Source: CAYFUT01 sp964346395
GTDB taxonomy: Bacteria; Bacillota; Halanaerobiia; Halobacteroidales; Halobacteroidaceae
Direction of reading: 5' to 3'
NCBI GenBank assembly: GCA_964346395.1
Contig: CAYFUT010000095.1
Coordinates: forward strand, 1-8,247
DNA: 8,247 bases
Below the pieces are notes generated by a model that worked only from the letters and a program-made list of their open reading frames with translations, searched no databases and had not been told where the DNA came from. Numbering within the stretch: the first letter of the stretch is position 1; every line of letters starts with the position of its first letter. Shown one piece after another: positions 1 through 4,999 of this stretch. Made by a program: the position numbers and the translations under genes.

Positions 1-4
1 ACCT

Positions 5-71
5 AGCAATTTAAAATACAAATTGCTGTCAATTTTCCTCCCCCCATTAAAATAGGGGGTATCCAATTGAC
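5..71. repeat. Nested inverted repeats upstream of the M16 gene
   Basis: Two adjacent hairpin-forming segments. AGCAATTT (5-12) pairs with AAATTGCT (20-27) across a 7-base loop. GTCAATT (28-34) then pairs with AATTGAC (65-71), enclosing a C6 run (40-45) opposite a G5 run (55-59). No T-run follows, so this is not a standard intrinsic terminator. It could be the end structure of an upstream operon, a processing site, or a leader structure of the M16 transcript. Pairing is seen in the sequence; the role is unknown. Confidence 0.5.
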
Positions 72-126
72 GATTTTCATGAATTACAATTTGTCTTTTC
101 AATTTTATTACTGTGGGGTGAAAAAG

Positions 127-1593
127 ATGAAGAAAGCAGCGGTAGTGATGGCAGTGATTTTGTTGAGTATTGCCTGGTTGGGAGTTCCAGAGGTAGAGGC
201 TGAAGTTGATTTTAGTCAAGAACTGTATCAGGAATTAGCGCAGAATAAGAATAAAGTGCCGTATATTAAAACTCCTGGTTATAAACGGATAGAGCTGGAT
301 AATCGGTTGGTAGTTTATCTGGTAGAAGACCACCAGCTGCCCACTATAGAAGTGACTGGATATATTAACGGAGGTAGAAGCCAGGAAACTAAAGAAGTAG
401 CTGGTATTTCTCGCTTTATGCTGCAGATGATGAGCACAGGTACTCAGAAAATGGGAGAACAGAAGTTTGACCGCTATCAGGAACTGCACGGAATTGATGT
501 TAATTTTAGTGTCAGCCAGGATTACTACAGCTTATCAGCTAATTCGCTGAGTACGGATCAAACAGAATTAATCTCTTTACTAGCAGATATTTTACGGCAG
601 CCGAAGTTTACAGCAGACTATTACCAGCGGATAAAAAAAGAGTTGGCCCGTAGTTTAGAACAGGCTACAACGCAGCAGGATTCATTATTGAATATGTATT
701 ATTATAAGAATATTTATTCCCACCATCCTTATTCTTTTGCCAGCAATCTTAGTTTAAGAAAACAAGCTTTGCAGAATATTACCCCCCAACGCCTGCAGAA
801 ATTTTATAACCAGAATATAGCTCCCAATAATATTGTGCTGGGAATTATTGGAGATTTTGAAGCGGAGCAGATGGAGAAGCTATTGCAAAAGGAGTTTGCT
901 GATTGGAAGCGGCAGGAGCTAGAAAAGAAAGTGCCGGAAGTAAAGGAAAATGATAAAAATCAGGGAAAAGTTGTGGTGGTAAATAAATCGGATGCAACGC
1001 AGGCTAAAATAAGAATGGGTTATAATTTTTTTACTAATCAGTTTAGTGAGCGAGTAGCCTTTAAAATGGCCAATTTTGTTTATGGGGGAGGAGATTTCAG
1101 CAGCCGGCTAATGGAAAATCTGCGTAGTGAGCGCGGATATGTATATAGTATTTATTCGTCTGTCAACCACCATCAGTTAGGCGGGACTTATTATGTGGAA
1201 ACGAGTGTTAAGCCGAATAAAAGTTTACAGGCAATAAAAGCAGTGAAAAAAGAGATGCGGGCGATAAAAAGCGGCGATCAGCCGATAAAAGAAGAGGAAT
1301 TATTTGAAATTGTTAATCTGTATAATGGTCTGCTGCCTAAGTCGTATAAGGATAAGGCACAGGTGGTAAGGAATGTAATGTATAACTGTGAAATCAGAGG
1401 CCGTCAGCCTGATTATTTTAATCAGTTTATTAGTCAATATAATGATTTGACAGCTGAACAAGTGCAGAAGTCATTTAAAGAATTCACTTATCCGGAACAG
1501 TTTTTTACGGTAATAGTGGGTAATAAAGAGGATATTTTACCTGTCTTCAAGGAAGAAGGAATTAAGGTGAACGTGGTTAATCCTAATCAATAA
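127..1593 (+). CDS. Exported M16-family (pitrilysin-like) peptidase homologue, probably non-catalytic subunit
   Basis: The start is ATG 127, preceded by a GGGGTG ribosome binding site (115-120). An upstream TTG at 67 would add 20 residues without the look of a signal peptide. The 488-residue product begins with a Lys-Lys-hydrophobic signal peptide (about residues 1-25, ending VEA) and shows the two-lobed M16 layout. The N-terminal domain (about 50-260) contains AGISRFMLQMMSTGT (92-106), aligned with the usual GLAHFLEHMLFKGT. The zinc motif HxxEH is therefore RFMLQ (96-100), with both His and the Glu lost. The C-terminal domain (about 280-470) keeps the family hallmark NLRSERGYVYSIYSS (331-345), including the Arg/Tyr pair (R336, Y340). 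In characterised M16B heterodimers one subunit carries zinc and the other the R/Y pair, so this is likely the R/Y subunit, with an active partner expected just upstream, outside the window. No convincing own promoter is visible. Substrate unknown; acts outside the cytoplasmic membrane. Confidence 0.9.
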   Translation: MKKAAVVMAVILLSIAWLGVPEVEAEVDFSQELYQELAQNKNKVPYIKTPGYKRIELDNRLVVYLVEDHQLPTIEVTGYINGGRSQETKEVAGISRFMLQMMSTGTQKMGEQKFDRYQELHGIDVNFSVSQDYYSLSANSLSTDQTELISLLADILRQPKFTADYYQRIKKELARSLEQATTQQDSLLNMYYYKNIYSHHPYSFASNLSLRKQALQNITPQRLQKFYNQNIAPNNIVLGIIGDFEAEQMEKLLQKEFADWKRQELEKKVPEVKENDKNQGKVVVVNKSDATQAKIRMGYNFFTNQFSERVAFKMANFVYGGGDFSSRLMENLRSERGYVYSIYSSVNHHQLGGTYYVETSVKPNKSLQAIKAVKKEMRAIKSGDQPIKEEELFEIVNLYNGLLPKSYKDKAQVVRNVMYNCEIRGRQPDYFNQFISQYNDLTAEQVQKSFKEFTYPEQFFTVIVGNKEDILPVFKEEGIKVNVVNPNQ

Positions 1594-1600
1594 GAAACGG

Positions 1601-1828
1601 GTGAAAAAATTTGAACAAATAGCAGCTAAAATTGATCGAGTGACGAATTAAATTAAGGATATTACTGAATTTAGTGATGAATTGCTGCAGACTAGTAGTC
1701 AAATTGCAAGTGAAACTCAGTATCAATCGGCAGCTAGGCAGGAAATAGCCGGAGCTAGTCAGGAATTAACGGCTATGTCTGATCAATTAGCTGAATTAAT
1801 AGCTGAATTTAACGTTAAGGAAGATTAA
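1601..1828 (+). pseudogene. C-terminal remnant of a methyl-accepting chemotaxis protein
   Basis: Starting 8 bases after the M16 stop, one frame reads VKKFEQIAAKIDRVTN, a TAA stop (1649-1651), then IKDITEF..., QIASETQYQSAARQEIAG (about 1700-1755) and a tail ending SDQLAELIAEFNVKED before TAA 1826-1828. The helical Q-x-QSA-xxQEIA-ASQEL pattern and the ELI-x-F ending match the last ~75 residues of the MCP cytoplasmic signalling domain. The internal stop could be a single CAA-to-TAA change (N-Q-I-K to N-stop-I-K). Receptor, transmembrane and hairpin-tip regions are missing, so no functional product is expected. The match is by recognition of family sequence, without a database search. Confidence 0.78.
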
Positions 1829-1866
1829 TGGTAAATTCATTGTTAAAGAAGGGGAAAATTTTAATT

Positions 1867-1910
1867 AGACCATAAGCTGAAGTCAATCGGCTTATGGTCT
1901 TTTATTGTTT
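1867..1910. terminator. Intrinsic terminator between convergent genes
   Basis: An 11-bp perfect stem, AGACCATAAGC (1867-1877) with GCTTATGGTCT (1890-1900), has a 12-base loop. It is followed on the plus strand by TTTTATTGTTT. On the minus strand it runs into an A/T stretch (TAATTAAAATTTT), so it can probably also end the convergent HAD transcript. It closes the M16/MCP-remnant unit. Confidence 0.85.
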
Positions 1911-1946
1911 AAAGAGTTTTATGTTCGGCAGTTAGGTTGTGGGAAT

Positions 1947-2468
1947 TTAGGAAAGAGGAATTTGTTCTAATTTAAGAATTAAATCTACTGCATCAGCTAA
2001 ATTTTCTGTGGTATAATCGGCAGCTGAGTAATTAGTTCCTAATTTAATGGTAGTACAGCCGGCCTGGTTACCGGCAATTATATCTGAGTTGCGGTCTCCA
2101 ATTAAGTAGGAGTGCTGAAGATTGATTTCATATTTATCGGCTAGTTTATAGAGCATGCCGGGGTTTGGCTTGCGGCAGTCACAGGGAGTAGAAAAGTGGG
2201 GGCAGTATTCGATATCGTCAATCCAGGCTTTATTTTGAATTAAAGTTTTTTCTAACTGGTTATGAACGTCCTGTAAATCATTTTCTGTAAAGTAGCCGCA
2301 TTCTATACCTCCTTGATTGGTGACCACATAGACATTATAAGGGGCTTGATTTAATTTTTTAATTGCGTCTACTGTCCAGGGAAAAAGCTCCAGATCTTCT
2401 GGATGATTAATGGGCTGTTCGTACTTATTGATTACTCCGTCTCGATCCAGAAAAACTGCCTTAGTCAT
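1947..2468 (-). CDS. HAD-IIIA phosphatase, GmhB-like (heptose bisphosphate phosphatase type)
   Basis: The 173-residue product carries the full HAD signature: motif I FLDRDGVIN with nucleophile D8 and acid/base D10; motif II VVTNQGG (T50); motif III lysine K100 in CRKPNPGM; and motif IV IGDRNSD (D125, D129). It has the zinc-binding insert typical of the GmhB/HisB-N branch, CPHFSTPCDC (C89, H91, C96, C98). QGGIECGYFTENDL also resembles GmhB. Length matches single-domain GmhB proteins. The family removes the C7 phosphate from D-glycero-manno-heptose 1,7-bisphosphate in the cytoplasm, supplying heptose for LPS or S-layer glycans; here the substrate is inferred only. The start is set by AAGGAGG (2476-2482) 7 bases before ATG 2468. 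It is monocistronic as seen, convergent with the M16 gene, and has a palindrome-T-tract structure in its upstream region. Other candidates are a histidinol-phosphate or other sugar-phosphate phosphatase. Confidence 0.9.
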   Translation of the reverse strand: MTKAVFLDRDGVINKYEQPINHPEDLELFPWTVDAIKKLNQAPYNVYVVTNQGGIECGYFTENDLQDVHNQLEKTLIQNKAWIDDIEYCPHFSTPCDCRKPNPGMLYKLADKYEINLQHSYLIGDRNSDIIAGNQAGCTTIKLGTNYSAADYTTENLADAVDLILKLEQIPLS

Positions 2469-2504
2469 GGTTAAACCTCCTTGGTTTTAAAATAAAATTT
2501 AGTT

Positions 2505-2542
2505 AGAAAAAAAGGTAGCGACATGATATATCATGTCGCTAC
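2505..2542 (-). terminator. 28-bp perfect palindrome with T7 tract, upstream of the HAD gene
   Basis: GTAGCGACATGATA (2515-2528) is followed directly by its exact reverse complement (2529-2542). On the minus strand the stem runs into C-T-T-T-T-T-T-T, the pattern of a strong intrinsic terminator. It ends about 22 bases before the HAD ribosome binding site, with no minus-strand gene upstream of it within the window. It could be an attenuator in the HAD leader, the terminator of a small minus-strand RNA starting near 2593, or a dimer-binding operator. The structure is certain; the role is inference. Confidence 0.7.
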
Positions 2543-2643
2543 ATCGTACTTTTGATTAATTGTGAAAGTGATAGAAGTGAAAAGATAGATTACCGATAAA
2601 TTATAGATATTCAGCAAATATTAATATTTTCTTAACATTTAGC

Positions 2644-2652
2644 TGGTATAAT
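2644..2652 (+). promoter_or_regulatory. Extended -10 promoter candidate (TGGTATAAT)
   Basis: TGG directly precedes a perfect TATAAT (2647-2652), giving an extended -10. The -35 region is poor (TTAATA-like at 2621-2626 with a 20-base spacer), as extended -10 promoters tolerate. Transcription would start near 2659 and enter the hexamer array, giving a leader of about 250 bases ahead of the response-regulator fragment. Confidence 0.5.
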
Positions 2653-2661
2653 ATTTATAGA

Positions 2662-2685
2662 TTAAGCTTTAGTTTAAGGTTAAGC
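2662..2685 (+). repeat. Hexamer repeat array, four units (YTRARN type)
   Basis: Four contiguous units: TTAAGC, TTTAGT, TTAAGG, TTAAGC. They fit the same degenerate 6-base consensus (pyrimidine-T-purine-A-purine-N) as the array at 8135-8164 and the complement of 2838-2885. A weaker continuation (TTAGGG, TTTTAG, TTAATA) lies at 2766-2783. Confidence 0.55.
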
Positions 2686-2807
2686 AGTTTATTAAAGCAA
2701 GATTTGTCGGGATTACTTAAATTTAGACTGATATATCTAGAGAAATCGAGCGGCTGTAAAAAATATTAGGGTTTTAGTTAATAAATTAAGTACTTATGCC
2801 TTAGTTT

Positions 2808-2816
2808 TGATATAAT
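2808..2816 (+). promoter_or_regulatory. Extended -10 promoter candidate (TGATATAAT)
   Basis: TGA is followed by a perfect TATAAT (2811-2816). The best upstream match to a -35 is TTAAGT (2786-2791) with a 19-base spacer, which is weak. The start would be near 2823, so the inverted hexamer array would lie in the untranslated leader of the response-regulator fragment. Confidence 0.5.
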
Positions 2817-2837
2817 AAGTTAAAAATATTCATTTTT

Positions 2838-2885
2838 ACTCAGCCTCAAACTTGAACTCAGCTTCAATTTTAGCCTCAATCTCAC
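2838..2885 (-). repeat. Hexamer repeat array, eight units, inverted orientation
   Basis: Reading the plus strand in sixes gives ACTCAG, CCTCAA, ACTTGA, ACTCAG, CTTCAA, TTTTAG, CCTCAA, TCTCAC with no slip in register over 48 bases. On the minus strand these are TTGAGG/CTGAGT-like units, the same family as those at 2662-2685 and 8135-8164. Together with the plus-oriented units at 2662 this makes an inverted pair around a spacer containing AAGTACT and TATAAT. The array ends 10 bases before the RR ribosome binding site. Confidence 0.7.
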
Positions 2886-2907
2886 TTTGTTACCTGGAGG
2901 TGAAAAG

Positions 2908-3258
2908 ATGGGAGATAACCAGATTCTGATTGTAGATGATGACCAAAACGTGCATGAAATTTTAACGCTTTATTTGGAAAAAGAAAATTTCACTGTTAGT
3001 TCAGCTTACGATGGTGAAGAGGCTTTAACTAAAATAGAAACAAAGGATCCTGATTTGATTATTTTGGATATTATGATGCCTAAATTGGAGTTGCGGGAAA
3101 TTTTATCATCTGAACAGTTAGAAGCAGCTGCAGAATACGGTAGATTTGGTTTTGGAATGATGGGGGTTAGTTTTAAGCATCAGCAAGGTAAGTTTGACTC
3201 TGAAAAAAGAGAGGACTTTAGAGGCCGCAGTGCAGGTAGGAAGGGGAGACACCATTAA
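2908..3258 (+). pseudogene. Truncated response regulator (receiver domain cut after the phospho-acceptor Asp)
   Basis: ATG 2908 follows a good GGAGGTG site (2896-2902). Residues 1-59 are a clear CheY-like receiver half: QILIVDDDQNVHEIL with the acidic pocket (D10-D12), AYDGEEAL, and LIILDIMMPK with phospho-acceptor D54. The expected DG(W/L)EV continuation, the beta-4 Ser/Thr and the beta-5 Lys are absent, so the domain cannot fold or switch normally. Residues 60-116 are not receiver sequence. LEAAAEYGRFGFGMMGVSFKH (from about residue 73) faintly resembles the start of a GGDEF domain. After an A6 tract (3203-3208) the +1 frame gives TLEAAVQVGRGDTINK, also faintly GGDEF-like, so an internal deletion plus a frameshift is possible. 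A receiver-GGDEF parent is speculative. Promoter and ribosome binding site look intact, so a short peptide may still be made. Confidence 0.75.
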
Positions 3259-3282
3259 TAAAATTTTAATAGAAAGAATAAC

Positions 3283-3319
3283 AGTCAGGCATTTACTTGG
3301 GAAGGAAAAATGCCTGACT
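3283..3319. repeat. 12-bp hairpin between RR fragment and SHOCT gene
   Basis: AGTCAGGCATTT (3283-3294) pairs perfectly with AAATGCCTGACT (3308-3319) around a 13-base loop. No T-run follows on either strand, so it is not a classical terminator. It sits 18 bases before the SHOCT ribosome binding site and may be a degenerate terminator, an mRNA-stabilising stem or a small inverted repeat element. Confidence 0.6.
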
Positions 3320-3351
3320 AGGGCTAACTAGTAAATAAAGGAGTGATAAGG

Positions 3352-3618
3352 ATGCCGTTCCATTTTGCAACTGATGTGCCTGGTTTCATGCTTATTTTTC
3401 TGTTGCTCAGAGGAGTTTTTTGGCTGGGATTATTGGGAGTAGCAGTTTATTTAGTTAAAAAGTTGATAGAAAACAATAGTACTTCTAGTTCCCAACCTTA
3501 TAAAGATGCACAAGCTAAGGAACCTCCTCCACTGGAAATTGCCCGGCGGAGATATGCCCGGGGAGAAATTGATAAAGAAGAATTTAGAGAGCTAAAAGCT
3601 GAATTAGAAGAAAATTAA
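3352..3618 (+). CDS. Small membrane-anchored SHOCT-domain protein
   Basis: The start is ATG 3352, with AAAGGAG (3337-3343) 8 bases upstream. The in-frame GTG at 3343 overlaps that site and is rejected. The 88-residue product has a hydrophobic segment (about residues 11-36, ending before KKLIE), a Ser/Thr/Gln/Pro-rich linker (about 42-58), and a C-terminal SHOCT motif, PLEIARRRYARGEIDKEEF (60-78) plus RELKAEL. SHOCT (short C-terminal) domains are about 30 residues long and are thought to mediate oligomerisation. This one would sit on the cytoplasmic side of a single membrane helix. Proteins of exactly this layout are common in bacteria and have no assigned function. It may be read from the promoters upstream of the RR fragment; a GC-rich terminator lies about 70 bases behind it. 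Confidence 0.88.
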   Translation: MPFHFATDVPGFMLIFLLLRGVFWLGLLGVAVYLVKKLIENNSTSSSQPYKDAQAKEPPPLEIARRRYARGEIDKEEFRELKAELEEN

Positions 3619-3690
3619 GAAAGGATCGGAATTAACTATAAGGTCATTGTTTTTAATGGTCTGCTTAATCAAAAAATTAACTTTAAGCTA

Positions 3691-3714
3691 GGCCGCCGTC
3701 AGGCGGTCTTTTAA
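3691..3714 (+). terminator. Intrinsic terminator after the SHOCT gene
   Basis: GGCCGCC (3691-3697) pairs with GGCGGTC (3702-3708), one G-U pair, closing a GTCA tetraloop. TTTTAATTTCTT follows. It separates the SHOCT transcript from the lacI-type promoter that begins 7 bases later. Confidence 0.88.
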
Positions 3715-3718
3715 TTTC

Positions 3719-3747
3719 TTGACAAGATAAAACTAATTTGTTACACT
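3719..3747 (+). promoter_or_regulatory. Sigma-A-type promoter of the LacI-family gene
   Basis: A perfect TTGACA (3719-3724), a spacer of exactly 17 bases, and TACACT (3742-3747) as -10 (four of six matches). The predicted start is near 3754, just before the first operator at 3761, so repressor bound there would block initiation or elongation. Confidence 0.75.
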
Positions 3748-3760
3748 ATAAATGAAATCG

Positions 3761-3774
3761 CAAAAGCGGTTTGT
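3761..3774. promoter_or_regulatory. LacI-type operator O1 (autoregulatory)
   Basis: CAAAAGCGGTTTGT, 12 of 14 matches to the O2/O3 sequence CAAAAGCGGTTTTG, with the central CG step typical of LacI-family sites. It lies about 7 bases downstream of the predicted start. Its offset from O2 is 26 bp. Confidence 0.65.
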
Positions 3775-3786
3775 TATTTTTATTTC

Positions 3787-3800
3787 CAAAAGCGGTTTTG
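3787..3800. promoter_or_regulatory. LacI-type operator O2 (autoregulatory)
   Basis: CAAAAGCGGTTTTG, near-palindromic around the central CG. The 17 bases 3784-3800 are identical to 4831-4847 in front of the transporter operon. Its last base begins the GGAG ribosome binding site of the regulator gene, so a bound repressor would also obstruct that region. Confidence 0.75.
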
Positions 3801-3813
3801 GAGCGTGATAATT

Positions 3814-4809
3814 ATGTCAGCCACTATAAAAGATTTAGCAGAAGAAGTGGGAGTCTCGGAAGGAACTATTTCCCGCGCCTTAAATGGCTATGATGATGTT
3901 AGTCCCCAGACAAGAGAGGAAATTTTTGCTGCTGCGGAACGGCTTAATTATCGCCCAAATGCAATTGCCCGGGGATTAGCCAGGAACAAAACAGAAACTA
4001 TTGGTTTATTTGTTTTAGGCGAGGGGGATGAACGCCATCCGTTTGCCATGGAAATTATTTCAGGGGTTATGCATATTAGCAGAATGAATAATTATGATAT
4101 ATTGTTGTTTTCGGAAAGTGAAGTAACGACTGCTTCCTATATAGAACGATGTCAGGAAAGAAGTGTAGATGGAGCAATAATCATGGGCATTGAAGATAAT
4201 GATCCTTATTTAGAAGAAATAAAGGAAAGTCAGATTCCAATTGTGTTAATTGATATTCCAATTAGCGGGCAGAAGACAACTTATGTTTCTTCGCATAATG
4301 TAGAAGGGGCTTTTAAAGCAGTTAAGTATTTGTTGGAAGCTGGACATAAAAAAATTGCATTTATGAACGGCCATCAGCATGCTCCAGTCAGTAAAAAAAG
4401 ACTGGAAGGCTATAAATCTGCTTATAAAGATTTTAATTTAGAATATGATGAAAATCTAGTATTAAATGGTCAATTTGAACGTGAGGTAGCTTATGAAAAA
4501 ATGAAGGAATTCTTGCGACAAGGGCAGGAATTTACAGCGGTATTTGCTGCTAGTGATCTGATGGCGTTAGGAATAATTGATGCTTTAAAAGAAGCAGAGA
4601 TTAGAATTCCTGAGGATGTGGCAGTTATTGGCTTTGATGATATAGAACTTTGTACTCATATTAAGCCTGCTTTAAGTACGGTGCGTCAGAAGAGATTTGC
4701 TATGGGAGAACAGGCAGTAAAGCAATTAATTTCCTTAATTGACGGTGAGTCAGAGCCGGAGCCTGTTTTATTAGATAATGAATTAATTATTCGCGAGTCG
4801 GTAAATTAA
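3814..4809 (+). CDS. LacI-family transcriptional repressor of the sugar ABC transporter operon
   Basis: The start is ATG 3814, 10 bases after GGAG (3800-3803); an in-frame GTG at 3805 is less likely. The 331-residue length is typical. The N-terminal helix-turn-helix is TIKDLAEEVGVSEGTISRAL (4-23), with recognition residues E16-G17 at the positions that set operator choice. A hinge helix follows (NAIARGLARNKT, 49-60), with L55 as the likely minor-groove-inserting leucine. From about residue 62 there is a periplasmic-binding-protein-like effector domain, starting ETIGLFV and including the C-terminal hallmark VIGFDDIELCTHIKPALSTV, conserved in the family. Two CAAAAGCGGTTTTG-type sites precede the gene and two more lie between it and the transporter operon, which points to autoregulation plus control of the transporter. 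The inducer is presumably a sugar taken up by that transporter; its identity cannot be read from sequence. CcpA is less likely because the gene is linked to one uptake operon. Confidence 0.93.
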   Translation: MSATIKDLAEEVGVSEGTISRALNGYDDVSPQTREEIFAAAERLNYRPNAIARGLARNKTETIGLFVLGEGDERHPFAMEIISGVMHISRMNNYDILLFSESEVTTASYIERCQERSVDGAIIMGIEDNDPYLEEIKESQIPIVLIDIPISGQKTTYVSSHNVEGAFKAVKYLLEAGHKKIAFMNGHQHAPVSKKRLEGYKSAYKDFNLEYDENLVLNGQFEREVAYEKMKEFLRQGQEFTAVFAASDLMALGIIDALKEAEIRIPEDVAVIGFDDIELCTHIKPALSTVRQKRFAMGEQAVKQLISLIDGESEPEPVLLDNELIIRESVN

Positions 4810-4833
4810 GGGAATGTGTTTTTTATTTAGTTC

Positions 4834-4847
4834 CAAAAGCGGTTTTG
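4834..4847. promoter_or_regulatory. LacI-type operator O3 (transporter operon)
   Basis: CAAAAGCGGTTTTG, identical to O2 and part of a 17-base exact match (4831-4847 to 3784-3800). It lies upstream of the probable -35 region, 22 bp (about two helical turns) from O4. Confidence 0.75.
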
Positions 4848-4855
4848 TAGATTTT

Positions 4856-4869
4856 CGAAAGCGCTTTTG
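4856..4869. promoter_or_regulatory. LacI-type operator O4 (transporter operon)
   Basis: CGAAAGCGCTTTTG, 12 of 14 matches to O2/O3, with a perfect AAAGCGCTTT core. It falls in the -35/spacer zone of the probable promoter, the classic position for repression. The core also resembles a CcpA cre site, so catabolite control through the same sequence cannot be excluded. Confidence 0.7.
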
Positions 4870-4878
4870 AACTTTGTA

Positions 4879-4913
4879 GATAATATTGCCTAGCTAATTT
4901 TAAGGCTTATAAA
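4879..4913 (+). promoter_or_regulatory. Promoter region of the sugar transporter operon
   Basis: Two candidates. GATAAT (4879-4884) is a good -10, with any -35 lying inside O4 and matching poorly. TTGCCT (4886-4891), 16 bases, TATAAA (4908-4913) is an alternative, inside a small palindrome CTTATA-AATA-TATAAG (4906-4921). Either gives a leader of roughly 80-110 bases. That leader holds a GAAGGAG (4921-4927) with no start codon behind it, then the real site GGGGGGGAAA (4986-4995). Confidence 0.5.
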
Positions 4914-4999
4914 TATATAAGAAGGAGTTTATCTAATCAACCTACCTATAAGTAAATAATTTTATTAGGGGAAATATTTATTACAGGGGGGGAAAGTTA

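Larger units (their letters stand above)
2469..2907. other. Gene-free 439-base region between HAD and response-regulator fragment
   Basis: No coding frame of note is seen on either strand. From left to right the stretch holds the HAD ribosome binding site, a palindrome with a minus-strand T-tract, a possible minus-strand -10 (TATAAT on the complement of 2600-2605, no good -35), an extended -10 on the plus strand (2644-2652), four hexamer repeats (2662-2685), about 120 bases without recognised structure (2686-2807), a second extended -10 (2808-2816), eight inverted-orientation hexamers (2838-2885) and the RR ribosome binding site (2896-2902). I do not recognise a known riboswitch. Confidence 0.6.

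Noticed and set aside
67..90. TTGACG...TACAAT as a promoter for the M16 gene
   Set aside because: The spacer is only 12 bases, too short for a sigma-A promoter.
67..126. TTG start adding 20 residues to the M16 protein
   Set aside because: The extension puts a hydrophilic/aromatic stretch before a perfect signal peptide, and ATG 127 has its own GGGGTG site.
235..489. 84-codon open frame on the minus strand
   Set aside because: It lies fully inside the M16 gene, has no ribosome binding site, and its translation (Phe/Ser/His-rich) looks like an antisense shadow.
2686..2807. Possible riboswitch in the leader of the response-regulator fragment
   Set aside because: I could not match it to any known class and saw no convincing multi-stem fold or terminator behind it.
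2662..2885. CRISPR array
   Set aside because: The units are 6 bases, degenerate and contiguous, without unique spacers, and no cas genes are present.
3203..3331. Separate small gene in the +1 frame after the A6 tract
   Set aside because: It has no start codon with a ribosome binding site, and its second half runs through a hairpin; better read as decayed sequence.
3641..3689. Further inverted repeats after the SHOCT gene (GGTCATT/AATGGTC and GCTTAA/TTAAGC)
   Set aside because: Short and imperfect or with long AT-rich loops; only the GC-rich stem at 3691-3708 is convincing.
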